DNA of 64,000 nucleotides from Stenotrophomonas sp. MMGLT7 (lineage in GTDB: Bacteria; Pseudomonadota; Gammaproteobacteria; Xanthomonadales; Xanthomonadaceae). Of the stretch, positions 38,622 through 48,344 are shown piece after piece. The notes beneath the pieces were generated by a model, which saw nothing but the letters and a program-made list of their open reading frames with translations, was not told the origin of the DNA and ran no database searches. The stretch's first letter is position 1, and the number at the start of each line of letters is the position of its first letter. The position numbers and the translations under genes were made by a program. Location of the stretch: NCBI RefSeq assembly GCF_021168555.1, contig NZ_JAJOZS010000002.1, positions 124,001 through 188,000 of the forward strand, given 5' to 3'.

Positions 38622-38669
38622 CCGGATAATATATCGCTCTATCCGGATGAATATAGCCGATTTCATCCG
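38622..38669 (+). promoter_or_regulatory. Two overlapping inverted repeats upstream of a TonB receptor
   Basis: Repeat 1: CCGGATA (38622-38628) and TATCCGG (38640-38646). Repeat 2: CGGATGAA (38644-38651) and TTCATCCG (38662-38669). Both are perfect and share the bases 38644-38646. The region is AT-rich (TAATATAT) in a GC-rich genome and about 70-115 bases before the receptor ATG, as expected for a promoter with an operator. The regulator is not identified. Confidence 0.6.
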
Positions 38670-38737
38670 AACCCCTTGGCCCGCCACGCACGGACGCATG
38701 CCGCCGCCGGGCCGCCGTCACCGCAGGAGAGAATCCG

Positions 38738-41176
38738 ATGCACCATCCGCTTCCCGCCGCCCTTGCCAGCGCCGTCGCCCTGGCGCTGGCGGCCCCGGCC
38801 TTCGCCCAGCAGGCCACGGCCGCTGCCGACACCGCCACGCTGGACACGGTGATCGTCACCGGCACCCGCGCCAGCGACCGCACCGTGCTCGAGTCGACCT
38901 CGCCGGTGGACGTGCTCACCGCCGACGACATCCGCAAGGCCGGCGTGGTCAACGGCGAGCTGGGCGGCGCGCTGCAGGCGCTGCTGCCCTCGTTCAACTT
39001 CCCGCGCCAGTCCAATTCCGGCGGCGCCGACCACGTGCGCGCCGCGCAGCTGCGCGGGCTGTCGCCGGACCAGGTGCTGGTGCTGGTCAACGGCAAGCGC
39101 CGCCACACCTCGGCCCTGGTCAACACCGACAGCAAGATCGGCAAGGGCACCACGCCGGTGGACTTCAACGCCATCCCGGTCAGCGCGATCAAGCGCATCG
39201 AGGTGCTGCGCGACGGCGCCGGCGCGCAGTACGGCTCGGACGCGGTGGCCGGGGTGATCAACGTGATCCTCGACGACGCGCCGGAGGGCGGCGCCTGGGA
39301 AGCCAGCTTCGGCGCCCACCACACCGACCTGGAGCCGATCCACCGCGAACTCACCGACGGCCAGACCAGCTACCTGTCCGGCAAGGTCGGCACCGCGCTC
39401 GGCGACGAGGGCGGCTTCCTGCGCGTCGGCTTCGAGCTGAAGAACCGCGAGGCCACCAACCGCGCCGGCTACGACCAGATCCCGTCATGGGAGCAGACGC
39501 CGGCCAACCTGGCGCTGCAGGGCCGGCGCAACTACGCGCTCGGCGACGGCGCGTCCAAGGACCTCAACGCCTGGATCAACGGCAAGCTGCCGTTCGGCGC
39601 CACCAGCGAGTTCTACTTCTTCGGCACCTACAACCAGCGCGATACCGAGGGCGCCAACTACTTCCGCTATCCCGACGGCGAGGCCAACTGGCCCGAGGTC
39701 TACCCGGACGGCTACCGCCCGGTGTCGCTGGGCGAGAACCGCGACGTGCAGGCGGTGGCGGGCGCGCGCGGGCAATGGGGGCAGTGGGCCTACGACGCCA
39801 GCCTGGACTACGGCCGCAACGACTTCACCTACCGGCTGAAGGATTCGCTCAACGCCTCGCTCGGCCCGTCCAGCCCCACCCGCTTCAAGACCGGCGACTA
39901 CGCCTTCGACCAGGGCGTGGCCAACCTGGACCTGAGCCGGGTGTTCGAGGCCGCCGGCGCCAGCCACACCCTGGGCACCGGCGCGGAGTTCCGCCGCGAG
40001 CAGTACCGCACCCACGCCGGCGACCCGGCCAGCTACGCCGCAGGCCCCTACACCGACCGTCCCACCGGCTCGCAGGCCGGCGGCGGGCTGACCCCGCAGG
40101 ACGAGGCCGACCTGTCGCGCAACGTCGCCAGCGCCTATGCCAGCGTGGCCAGCCAGTTCGGCGAAAAGTTCTCCACCGACATCGCCGCGCGCTACGAGCA
40201 CTACCAGGACTTCGGCAGCCAGTGGACCGGCAAGCTCGCCGCGCGCTACCAGTTCTCCCCGGCGTTCGCGCTGCGCGGCGCGGTATCCAACAACTTCCAC
40301 GCCCCGTCGCTGAGCCAGATCGGCTACGAGGCCACCTCCACCGGCTACGACGCCTCCGGCCAGCTGGTGCAGGGACGGCTGCTGTCGGTCAACAACCCGA
40401 TCGCGCGCGCGCTCGGCGCCACCGATCTCAAGCCGGAGAAGTCGCTCAACTACAGCCTGGGCTTCACCAGCCGCATCGGCGACCACTTCGACCTGTCGCT
40501 GGACCTGTTCCAGATCGACATCGACGACCGCATCGCACTGTCCGAGGACATCACCGGCGACGCCCTGACCGGCTTCGTGCAGGACAGCTTCGGCGTGGCC
40601 GGGGTGCAGAGCGCCAGCTTCTTCGTCAACGCCGCCGACACCCGCACCCGCGGCGCCGAACTGGTCGCCAACTGGCGCGGCTGGGTGGCCGGCGGCGACA
40701 TCCTGGTCACCGGCACCTGGGCCTACGCCAAGACCGAGCTGAAGAATGTGGTGGCCACGCCGTCGGCACTGCTGGCGCTGGATCCGGACTACGTGCTGTT
40801 CGGCGTGGAGGAGAGCAACACCCTCACCGACGCCACCCCGCGCACCCGTGCCGGCCTGGCCGCCACCTGGAACGACGAGCGCTGGACGCTGTCCTCGCGG
40901 CTGAGCCGCTACGGCAGCGCCACCCGCGTGTTCGACTTCGGCGACGGCTACGTCCCGCGCCAGACCTATGGCGCCGAATGGCAGCTGGACCTGGAAGCGG
41001 AGTACCGCCTGACTGCGCAGTGGAGCGTGGCGATCGGCGGGCAGAACGTCACCGACAACTACCCGGACAAGTCCAACGAGGACATCTACTACTACGGCAA
41101 CCTGCCCTACGACGTGCTCTCGCCGATCGGCAGCAACGGCGCCTACTGGTACGGCCGGGTGCGCTACACGTTCTGA
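38738..41176 (+). CDS. TonB-dependent outer-membrane receptor, large
   Basis: 812 aa. A signal peptide (1-23, APAFA) precedes a TonB box-like TLDTVIVTGTRAS, a plug domain with LRGLSPDQVLVLVNGKRRH and DGAGAQYGSDAVAGVINVIL, and a 22-strand-type barrel ending GRVRYTF. Xanthomonads carry many such receptors for plant-derived sugars, siderophores or other nutrients; the ligand is not evident. ATG at 38738 has AGGAGAG upstream. Inverted repeats in the promoter suggest tight control. No transporter is adjacent. Confidence 0.93.
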   Translation: MHHPLPAALASAVALALAAPAFAQQATAAADTATLDTVIVTGTRASDRTVLESTSPVDVLTADDIRKAGVVNGELGGALQALLPSFNFPRQSNSGGADHVRAAQLRGLSPDQVLVLVNGKRRHTSALVNTDSKIGKGTTPVDFNAIPVSAIKRIEVLRDGAGAQYGSDAVAGVINVILDDAPEGGAWEASFGAHHTDLEPIHRELTDGQTSYLSGKVGTALGDEGGFLRVGFELKNREATNRAGYDQIPSWEQTPANLALQGRRNYALGDGASKDLNAWINGKLPFGATSEFYFFGTYNQRDTEGANYFRYPDGEANWPEVYPDGYRPVSLGENRDVQAVAGARGQWGQWAYDASLDYGRNDFTYRLKDSLNASLGPSSPTRFKTGDYAFDQGVANLDLSRVFEAAGASHTLGTGAEFRREQYRTHAGDPASYAAGPYTDRPTGSQAGGGLTPQDEADLSRNVASAYASVASQFGEKFSTDIAARYEHYQDFGSQWTGKLAARYQFSPAFALRGAVSNNFHAPSLSQIGYEATSTGYDASGQLVQGRLLSVNNPIARALGATDLKPEKSLNYSLGFTSRIGDHFDLSLDLFQIDIDDRIALSEDITGDALTGFVQDSFGVAGVQSASFFVNAADTRTRGAELVANWRGWVAGGDILVTGTWAYAKTELKNVVATPSALLALDPDYVLFGVEESNTLTDATPRTRAGLAATWNDERWTLSSRLSRYGSATRVFDFGDGYVPRQTYGAEWQLDLEAEYRLTAQWSVAIGGQNVTDNYPDKSNEDIYYYGNLPYDVLSPIGSNGAYWYGRVRYTF

Positions 41177-41685
41177 ACGACAGGTGAGGCAGGACCTCGG
41201 CCCGCCGCACCGCATACTCGGGGAAAACCGAAGCCGTCGTCCTCGCGCGGACCTGTCTCTTCACCACATCTCAAGATTCCAGGATCCCTCCTTCTCCCGC
41301 TTGCGGGGGAAGGTGCCCGAAGGGCGGATGGGGGCTGTTTGGAGCATGGGAAAGCAAAAGCTCCCCCCATCCGGCGCTGCGCGCCACCTTCCCCCGCAAA
41401 CGGGAGAAGGGAACTGCCTGTTCCTGATCTTGTGAGCAAGAGACGGCCGCGGGGACGTCAAGTGCGCGGATACCGGCGCTACGATCCAGGTCTCGTCGTC
41501 GCCAGGTATGTTGCAACGGCGTTTCCGCAAGCCCCCGCTGACAGGGCAGGACAACATTCCGCGGACAACAGTGCGCCTGCATGGGAACGAGAAGCCCCTC
41601 CTCCGCCCGAACTGATCCGGGGACAGGTCCGCTTCACCCATTCCATGACCTGTACCTCACGCCGGTTTGGGGCACAATCGGGGCA
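41177..41685. other. Intergenic region with one copy of repeat C
   Basis: A single repeat C unit lies at about 41289-41413, with both half-palindromes. The remainder, to the otsB start, holds no gene I can support. Confidence 0.8.
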
Positions 41686-42447
41686 ATGGCAGAAGCTTCC
41701 CCACCCCCGACATCGCCGCCGTCGCTGGAACCGGGCAACGCCCTGTTCCTGGATGTGGACGGCACCCTGATCGACTTCGCCGACCGCCCCGAGCGGGTGC
41801 ACCTGCTGCCGCAGGTGCGCGATTCGGTCTCCCACCTCAGCGAGCGCCTGCACGGCGCGCTGGCCCTGGTCAGCGGCCGTCCGCTGGCGCAGCTCGACGC
41901 GCTGTTCGCACCGCTGCGGCTACCCGCCGCCGGCCTGCACGGCCACCAGCTGCGCGGCACCGCCGGTACCGGACAGGCCCCGGCCGACGCCTCCGCTTCC
42001 CTGCATCGCCTGCACCAAGCGGCCAAGCATCTGGCCGCCACGCTGCCCGGCGTGCTGGTGGAGGACAAGGAGGGCATCGGCCTGGCCCTGCACTGGCGCA
42101 ACGCACCGCAGGCGGCGCAGCAGGTGCTGGCATTCGCCGAAGCGCAGCTGGCGGAGCTGCCGGGCTACCGGCTGCAGCCCGGCGACCACGTGGTGGAATT
42201 CGTGCAACTGGGCCGCGACAAGGGCGTGGCGCTGGAACTGCTGATGGGCGAGCCCGCGTTCCACGGCCGCGTGCCGGTGTTCGTCGGCGACGACCTCACC
42301 GACGAGTTCGGCTTCGCCGCCGCCAACCGGCTGGGCGGCTGGAGCGTGCTGGTCGGCACCCGCCGCCCGACCGCGGCGCGCTATGCATTGCCGGACATCG
42401 CCGCTGCCCATGCCTGGCTGCGCCAAAACGCCGGCATCCCAGGCTGA
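41686..42447 (+). CDS. otsB: Trehalose-6-phosphate phosphatase
   Basis: 253 aa HAD-superfamily phosphatase. Motif I DVDGTLIDF near residue 25, motif II SGRPLAQLDALF, and FVGDDLTDEFGF near residue 205 are the OtsB signature. It removes phosphate from trehalose-6-phosphate in the cytoplasm. It leads an operon with a GH15 enzyme and otsA. Trehalose acts as osmoprotectant and stress sugar. ATG at 41686 gives the family length; the longer upstream frame is unsupported. Confidence 0.95.
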   Translation: MAEASPPPTSPPSLEPGNALFLDVDGTLIDFADRPERVHLLPQVRDSVSHLSERLHGALALVSGRPLAQLDALFAPLRLPAAGLHGHQLRGTAGTGQAPADASASLHRLHQAAKHLAATLPGVLVEDKEGIGLALHWRNAPQAAQQVLAFAEAQLAELPGYRLQPGDHVVEFVQLGRDKGVALELLMGEPAFHGRVPVFVGDDLTDEFGFAAANRLGGWSVLVGTRRPTAARYALPDIAAAHAWLRQNAGIPG

Positions 42448-42550
42448 CGATGACGCGCGCACGTCCCCTTCCCCCAGCAGGCCGGGTTGCTTTCACGCCG
42501 CGTTTCCCGGCGGCGACGACATGCTTTCCACACAAGGAACCTCACCCCCA

Positions 42551-44335
42551 ATGAGCGAAGCCAACCTCGAACTCGGCGTCATCGGCAACGGCAGCTTCGG
42601 CGCGCTGGTGGACAGGCAGGCCCGCGTGGTCTGGAGCTGCATGCCGGCCTTCGACGGCGATCCGGCGTTCTGCGCGCTGCTGTCCCCGCGCGAGCACGAG
42701 GGCGGCGACTTCGGCATCGAGCTGGAGGACTTCGCCGCCAGCGAGCAGCACTACGTCACCAACACCGCGATCCTGCGCACGGTGCTGCGCGACGCCCACG
42801 GCGGCGCGATCGAGGTGATCGACTTCGCCCCGCGCTGGCGCGAGAACGGGCGCTTCTACCGGCCGGTCAGCATCATCCGCAAGGTCACCCCGCTGGCCGG
42901 CAGCCCGCGCATCCGCGTGCGTGCGCGGCCGCTGAGCGACTGGGGCGCCAACGTGCCCGAGTCCACCTGGGGCAGCAACCACATCCGCTGGATGCTGCCG
43001 GACTTCACCCTGCGCCTGACCACCGACGTTCCGGTGCGGTTCGTGCGCGAGGGCACCGCGTTCGTGCTCGGCCACCCGGTGCACCTGGTGCTGGGCGTGG
43101 ACGAATCGCTGCAGCGCATCATCTCCGAATACGTGCACTACGCGCAGGACCGCACCGAGGACTACTGGCGCGAGTGGGTGCGCTACCTGTCCATCCGCCT
43201 GGACTGGCAGGACGCGGTGATCCGCAGCGCCATCACCCTGAAGCTGTGCCAGTACGAGGACAGCGGCGCGATCATCGCGGCGATGACCACCTCCATCCCC
43301 GAGGCGCCGGACACCCCGCGCAACTGGGACTACCGCTACTGCTGGCTGCGCGACGCCGCCTTCGTGGTGCGCGCGCTCAACCGCCTCGGCGCCACCCGCA
43401 CGATGGAGCAGTTCATCGGCTACATCTTCAACATCGCCACCAGCGACGGCACCCTGCAGCCGCTGTACGGCATCAACTTCGAGGAACAGCTGCACGAGGA
43501 CGAGGTCGAGTCCCTGGCCGGCTACCGCGGCATGGGCCCGGTGCGGCGCGGCAACCTGGCCTGGATCCAGAAGCAGCACGACGTCTACGGCAGCGTGGTG
43601 CTGGCCTCCACCCAGCTGTTCTTCGACCAGCGTTTGAAGGACCAGGGCGATGCCGCCACCTTCCGCCGGCTGGAACCGTCGGGCGAGCGCGCCTACGCGC
43701 TGTTCGACGTGCCCGACGCCGGGCTGTGGGAGTTCCGCGGCCGCGCCGAGGTGCACACCTACACCGCAGTGATGTGCTGGGCCGCCTGCGACCGCCTGTC
43801 CAAGATCGCCGACAGGCTCGGCCTGCACGAGCGCACCGGCTACTGGCGCGAGCGCGCCGACAGCATCCACCAGCGCATCATCGACGCGGCCTGGAGCGAG
43901 GAACTGGGCCACTTCACCGATACCTTCGGCGGCAAGCGCCTGGATGCTTCGCTGCTGCTGCTGGCGGACCTGGGCTTCGTGGCGCCGGAAGACCCGCGCT
44001 TCATCGGCACCGTCGAGGCCATCGGCAAGGTGCTCAAGCACGGCGATGCGCTGTACCGCTACATCGCCCCGGACGACTTCGGCACGCCGGAGACCAGCTT
44101 CACCATCTGCACGTTCTGGTACATCGACGCGCTGGCCGCGATCGGGCGCATGGACGAGGCGCGCGAGCTGTTCGAGCGCATCCTCGCCCGCCGCAACCAC
44201 CTGGGCCTGCTGTCGGAGGACATGGCCTTCGGCGAGGGCGGCGAGCCCTGGGGCAACTTCCCGCAGACGTATTCACACGTGGGGCTTATCATCGCTGCGA
44301 TGCGGCTGTCGCGTAGTTGGAAGGAGGCCTCATGA
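42551..44335 (+). CDS. Glycoside hydrolase family 15 enzyme (glucoamylase- or trehalase-like)
   Basis: 594 aa. The N-terminal beta-sandwich has ELGVIGNGSFGALVD and VVWSCMPAFDGDP. The (alpha/alpha)6 catalytic barrel has NWDYRYCWLRDAAF (general-acid region about 260), QKQHDVYGSVVLA, and LLSEDMAFGEGGEPWGNFPQ near the C-terminus with the candidate catalytic Glu. GH15 bacterial enzymes include glucoamylases and true trehalases. Placement between otsB and otsA, with a 4-base overlap with otsA, argues for a role in trehalose or glucan turnover, but the activity is not settled by sequence. ATG at 42551 preferred; 42521 is an alternative. Confidence 0.88.
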   Translation: MSEANLELGVIGNGSFGALVDRQARVVWSCMPAFDGDPAFCALLSPREHEGGDFGIELEDFAASEQHYVTNTAILRTVLRDAHGGAIEVIDFAPRWRENGRFYRPVSIIRKVTPLAGSPRIRVRARPLSDWGANVPESTWGSNHIRWMLPDFTLRLTTDVPVRFVREGTAFVLGHPVHLVLGVDESLQRIISEYVHYAQDRTEDYWREWVRYLSIRLDWQDAVIRSAITLKLCQYEDSGAIIAAMTTSIPEAPDTPRNWDYRYCWLRDAAFVVRALNRLGATRTMEQFIGYIFNIATSDGTLQPLYGINFEEQLHEDEVESLAGYRGMGPVRRGNLAWIQKQHDVYGSVVLASTQLFFDQRLKDQGDAATFRRLEPSGERAYALFDVPDAGLWEFRGRAEVHTYTAVMCWAACDRLSKIADRLGLHERTGYWRERADSIHQRIIDAAWSEELGHFTDTFGGKRLDASLLLLADLGFVAPEDPRFIGTVEAIGKVLKHGDALYRYIAPDDFGTPETSFTICTFWYIDALAAIGRMDEARELFERILARRNHLGLLSEDMAFGEGGEPWGNFPQTYSHVGLIIAAMRLSRSWKEAS

Positions 44336-45702
44336 GCCGGCTGGTGGTGGTATCCAACCGCGTCGCGCTGCCCGGCGAAAGCCGTGCCGGTGGCCTGGCG
44401 GTGGGACTGCTGGCCGCGCTCAAGGAGCGCGGCGGGCTGTGGTTCGGCTGGAGCGGCAAGACCGCGCGCGGCGAGGACAGCGGACGCCTGCACGAACAGG
44501 TGGACGGCGACATCCGCTTCGTCACCATGGACCTGACCAAGCACGACCTGGACGGCTACTACAACGGCTTCTCCAACCGCACGCTGTGGCCGCTGCTGCA
44601 CTTCCGCCTGGACCTGGTGGACTACGACCGCGCCACCCGCGAGGGCTACCGCCGGGTCAACGCGTTGTTCGCCGAGAAGCTGGCGCCGATGCTGCGCGAG
44701 AACGACACCGTCTGGATCCACGACTACCACCTGATCCCGCTCGGCTCGCTGCTGCGCGAACGCGGCTTCGGCGGCAAGATCGGCTTCTTCCTGCACGTGC
44801 CGATGCCCTCGGCCGACCTGATGCAGGCGCTGCCGGACCATGTGCGGCTGTTCTCCAGCATGTACGCCTACGACCTGGTCGGCTTCCAGACCCAGCGCGA
44901 CGTGGACCGCTTCCAGGCCTACGTGCGCCTGTTCGGCGGCGGCCGGATCGTCGACCCGAACACGGTGGAAGTGCCAGGCGGCCCGCGCGTGCGCACCGCC
45001 GCGTTCCCGATCGGCATCGACACCGAGCTGATCGAGCGGCAGTCGCGCCAGTCCTCCTCCAAGATTGCGGTGCGCGACCTGCGGCAGAGCCTGCGCGGGC
45101 GCCAGCTCGCCATCGGCGTGGACCGCCTGGACTACTCCAAGGGACTGCCCGAGCGCTTCCTCGGCTTCGAGCGCTACCTCGAGCGCCATCCCGACCAGCG
45201 CGGCAGCCTGACCTACCTGCAGATCGCGCCGGTCTCGCGCGGCGACGTCAACGAGTACCGCCACCTGCGCAACCAGCTCGAACAGATCGCCGGCCACATC
45301 AACGGCGGCCATGCCGAACCGGACTGGACGCCGCTGCGCTACGTCAACCAGAACTTCGCCCATTCCACCCTCACCGGCTTCTACCGCAGCGCCTCGGTCG
45401 GGCTGGTCACGCCGCTGCGCGACGGCATGAACCTGGTGGCCAAGGAATACGTGGCCTCGCAGGACCCGGAGAACCCCGGCGTGCTGGTGCTGTCGCTGTT
45501 CGCCGGCGCCGCCGACGAGTTGCACGGCGCGCTGCTGGTCAACCCGTACGACCTGGACGGCGTGGCCGACGCCATCGCCACCGCCGCCACCATGTCCCTG
45601 CCCAAGCGCATCGAGCGCTGGCGGGTGATGATGGAACAACTGCGCCGCTACGACATCTCCTACTGGCGGCGCAGCTACCTGCAGGCGCTGGAAGAGGCCT
45701 GA
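44332..45702 (+). CDS. otsA: Alpha,alpha-trehalose-phosphate synthase
   Basis: 456 aa, GT20 family. [13 protein letters not shown] at the N-terminus, [49 protein letters not shown] and [17 protein letters not shown] are all intact. It makes trehalose-6-phosphate from a nucleotide-glucose and glucose-6-phosphate. ATG overlaps the GH15 stop (ATGA) behind AAGGAGG, so the operon otsB-GH15-otsA is translationally coupled at its end. Confidence 0.96.
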   Translation: MSRLVVVSNRVALPGESRAGGLAVGLLAALKERGGLWFGWSGKTARGEDSGRLHEQVDGDIRFVTMDLTKHDLDGYYNGFSNRTLWPLLHFRLDLVDYDRATREGYRRVNALFAEKLAPMLRENDTVWIHDYHLIPLGSLLRERGFGGKIGFFLHVPMPSADLMQALPDHVRLFSSMYAYDLVGFQTQRDVDRFQAYVRLFGGGRIVDPNTVEVPGGPRVRTAAFPIGIDTELIERQSRQSSSKIAVRDLRQSLRGRQLAIGVDRLDYSKGLPERFLGFERYLERHPDQRGSLTYLQIAPVSRGDVNEYRHLRNQLEQIAGHINGGHAEPDWTPLRYVNQNFAHSTLTGFYRSASVGLVTPLRDGMNLVAKEYVASQDPENPGVLVLSLFAGAADELHGALLVNPYDLDGVADAIATAATMSLPKRIERWRVMMEQLRRYDISYWRRSYLQALEEA

Positions 45703-45984
45703 GCCCCTGCTCATGCCCTCCCGTAGCCGGGGGGAACAGGCGACTGCTCCATGCAGGGTCGCTCCCGCGGCCGGATCCTCGCCACGGCACCGCCGCGCAT
45801 CCGTGCCCGATTGATGCCTTCAATCGGAACCATCGACAGGCCCCGGGGAACGCCGCGGCGCTGCGGCCGCGCAGCGGACCGGCCTCGGTTAGAATGCGTC
45901 GCGTATGCCAAGCGAAGTCCGTGTACGTAGCCAGACGAGGCGTCCGTACGCCCGCATACGCCCCCACCCCGATCTGGAATCGTC

Positions 45985-47670
45985 ATGAAGAAACTCCTCA
46001 AGGCCGTGGCCGGCCTTGCCGTGCTGCTGATTGTCGCACTGGCCCTGTTCCTCTACTGGCCGCTCCACGAGCGTTCGGTCCCCGCCGCCGAGAACGACAC
46101 GCCGGTGGACGCCGTGCTCGTCGGCGGCGGCATCATGAGCGTCACGCTCGCCACCTACCTGCAGGAACTGCAGCCGGACTGGCGGGTGGAACTGTTCGAA
46201 CGCCTCGATGGCGTGGCCCTGGAAAGCTCCAATGGCTGGAACAACGCCGGCACCGGGCATTCGGCCTTCGCCGAGTTGAACTACACCCCGGAACTGCCGG
46301 ACGGCTCGATCGAGACCAAGCGCGCGGTCGGCATCGCCGAGCAGTTCGAGGTCTCGCGCCAGTTCTGGGCGCACCAGGTGAAGGAAGGCCGCCTGCCCAC
46401 GCCGTCGGCCTTCATCAACCCCACCCCGCACATGAGCTTCGTGTGGGGCGATGACCGCATCGAGTACCTGCGCAAGCGCCACGACGCGCTGGTCCAGAAC
46501 CCGCTGTTCTACGGCATGCAGTTCTCCACCGACCCGGCGCAGATCCGCCAGTGGGCTCCGCTGCTGATGGAAGGCCGCGATCCCGCCCAGAAGGTCGCCG
46601 CGACCTACATGCCGCTGGGCACCGACGTCAACTTCGGCGTGATCACCAACGAGCTGACCAAGGGCCTGCAGCGCAATCCCAACTTCCACCTGCAGCTGCA
46701 GCACGAGGTCACCGCGCTGCGCCAGAACGGCGACAAGACCTGGAACGTCACCGTCAAGGACCTGAACAGCGGCAAGGAACGCACCGTCAAGTCCAGGTTC
46801 GTTTTCATCGGCGCCGGCGGCGCCGCACTGAAGATCCTGCAGCTGTCCGGCATCCCGGAATCGAAGAACTACGCAGGCTTCCCGGTCGGCGGCCAGTTCC
46901 TGGCGTTCGAGTCGCCGGCCATCGCCGACCGCCACGACGTCAAGGCCTACGGCATGGCCGAGGTCGGCGCGCCGCCGATGTCGGTGCCGCACCTGGATGC
47001 GCGCAAGCTCGACGGCAAGCCGGTGGTGCTGTTCGGGCCGTTCGCGCTGTACAGCACCAAGTTCCTGAAGGAAGGCTCCTGGTTCGACCTGTTCTCCTCG
47101 GTCAACCACAACAACCTGCTCGGCATGCTGGGCGTGGGCGCGGAGAACCTGGACCTGGTGAAGTACCTCATGCAGCAGGCCCGGCTCACCGACAAGGACC
47201 GCCAGGCGGAACTGCTCAAGTACTACCCCAACGCCAAGCCCGAGGACTGGAAGCTGGTGACGGCCGGCCAGCGCGTGCAGGTGATCAAGCGCGATCCGGA
47301 GAAGGGCGCCGTGCTGCAGTTCGGCACCGAGATCGTGACCGACCAGGACAAGACCATCGCCGCGCTGCTGGGCGCCTCCCCCGGCGCCTCCACCTCGCCG
47401 CCGATCATGCTCGAGTTGCTGGCCAAGGCCTTCCCCCAGCAGATGGCCGGCGGCTGGCAGGAACGCCTGAAGCAGATCGTCCCGTCCTACGGGCGCAAGA
47501 TCAACGACAGCCCGGAACTGACCAACGAGATCCGCGGCATGACCAGCCAGGCCCTGAACCTGCCGTACCTGGAAGTGCCCGACACGCATGCCACCCCGGC
47601 CCAGGATCCGGCCGCCAAGCCGGACCGGCCGGCCAGCCGCAACGTCAACCCGGAGCTGCAGGCGCTGTAG
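45985..47670 (+). CDS. mqo: Malate:quinone oxidoreductase with N-terminal membrane anchor
   Basis: 561 aa. The FAD-dependent core opens with [21 protein letters not shown], followed by [20 protein letters not shown] and [16 protein letters not shown]. It oxidises malate to oxaloacetate and reduces quinone at the inner membrane. Unlike the E. coli protein it has a strongly hydrophobic N-terminal segment (residues 3-24), then [12 protein letters not shown], which reads as a membrane anchor or uncleaved signal. A possible -10 TAGAAT lies at 45890. A strong terminator follows at 47730. Confidence 0.95.
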   Translation: MKKLLKAVAGLAVLLIVALALFLYWPLHERSVPAAENDTPVDAVLVGGGIMSVTLATYLQELQPDWRVELFERLDGVALESSNGWNNAGTGHSAFAELNYTPELPDGSIETKRAVGIAEQFEVSRQFWAHQVKEGRLPTPSAFINPTPHMSFVWGDDRIEYLRKRHDALVQNPLFYGMQFSTDPAQIRQWAPLLMEGRDPAQKVAATYMPLGTDVNFGVITNELTKGLQRNPNFHLQLQHEVTALRQNGDKTWNVTVKDLNSGKERTVKSRFVFIGAGGAALKILQLSGIPESKNYAGFPVGGQFLAFESPAIADRHDVKAYGMAEVGAPPMSVPHLDARKLDGKPVVLFGPFALYSTKFLKEGSWFDLFSSVNHNNLLGMLGVGAENLDLVKYLMQQARLTDKDRQAELLKYYPNAKPEDWKLVTAGQRVQVIKRDPEKGAVLQFGTEIVTDQDKTIAALLGASPGASTSPPIMLELLAKAFPQQMAGGWQERLKQIVPSYGRKINDSPELTNEIRGMTSQALNLPYLEVPDTHATPAQDPAAKPDRPASRNVNPELQAL

Positions 47671-47729
47671 TCCCTCGCCGCCGGCGCCTCGAGGCGCCGG
47701 CCATGCGGCACATCGTGGCATCCGCTTGC

Positions 47730-47762
47730 AAAGCCGACGCTCGCTCCGAGCGTCGGCTTTTT
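47730..47762 (+). terminator. mqo terminator
   Basis: AAGCCGACGCTCG loop CGAGCGTCGGCTT stem followed by TTTTT: a textbook intrinsic terminator 60 bases after the mqo stop. Confidence 0.93.
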
Positions 47763-48110
47763 CGTGTCTGTGCGAAATCCAGCCAGCAGCGGCCTCCCGC
47801 AGCGAGGCGATCCGGCGAGCCGGCCAGCGTCAGGAGCCAGCGCCCGTATGCCGCGGGCCAGGCCTGGCTCCCTCTCGAAAGCCGGCCTCTCCCAACAGCA
47901 CAGGGCATTCGCCGCCCGGTGCCCGGCACCCGCCGCACGGGCGCAACCTCGCCTCCGCTCGCGAACAAACCCTGCCGCGTGCGCACCGCCGCGACGAAAA
48001 GCCGCCCCCTCGATCGCGCCATTCCGTGCCTGGCCGCCTCAACCCGGCACGACACCCGCCGATAGCCCGGGAGAGGGGGATTCTTCAGTCAATCCGCGGG
48101 AGGAACAGCG
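47763..48110. other. Spacer before the DUF6976 unit
   Basis: No convincing gene. GGGAGGAACAGCG immediately before 48111 is a good Shine-Dalgarno for the 73-aa gene; a promoter was not recognised. Confidence 0.5.
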
Positions 48111-48332
48111 ATGATTCCGAGCAAGAACAATCCCAAGTGGGCCGCCCTCGTACGTGGCGACATCAAGCCCACGTTTCGCGTATTCGCCGGCAACATGATG
48201 CTGGGCCAGTGCGCACGCAAGGTGAAAGCCGATCCTTCCGCGCAGACGCTGCAGGCCTGCATCGACGAAGCCCATGCTTTCTTCTGCAAGTACGAGAACC
48301 TCTACAAAGACGAACTGCTGGCCTACTTCTGA
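48111..48332 (+). CDS. Small protein of unknown function, 73 aa
   Basis: 73 aa, no signal peptide or membrane segment. It has three cysteines (MLGQCARKV, LQACIDEA, FFCKYENLY) and a helical, charged C-terminal half. A strong Shine-Dalgarno (GGGAGGAACAGCG) and 12-base spacing to the next gene argue that it is real and co-translated with the DUF6976-like protein. I do not recognise the family. The three cysteines could bind a metal or a cofactor; this is speculation. Confidence 0.7.
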   Translation: MIPSKNNPKWAALVRGDIKPTFRVFAGNMMLGQCARKVKADPSAQTLQACIDEAHAFFCKYENLYKDELLAYF

Positions 48333-48344
48333 GGGAGAACACCG

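Noticed and set aside
47767-48055. A gene between mqo and the 73-aa gene
   Set aside because: Frames on both strands lack motifs, a Shine-Dalgarno and typical codon use; the region follows a strong terminator.
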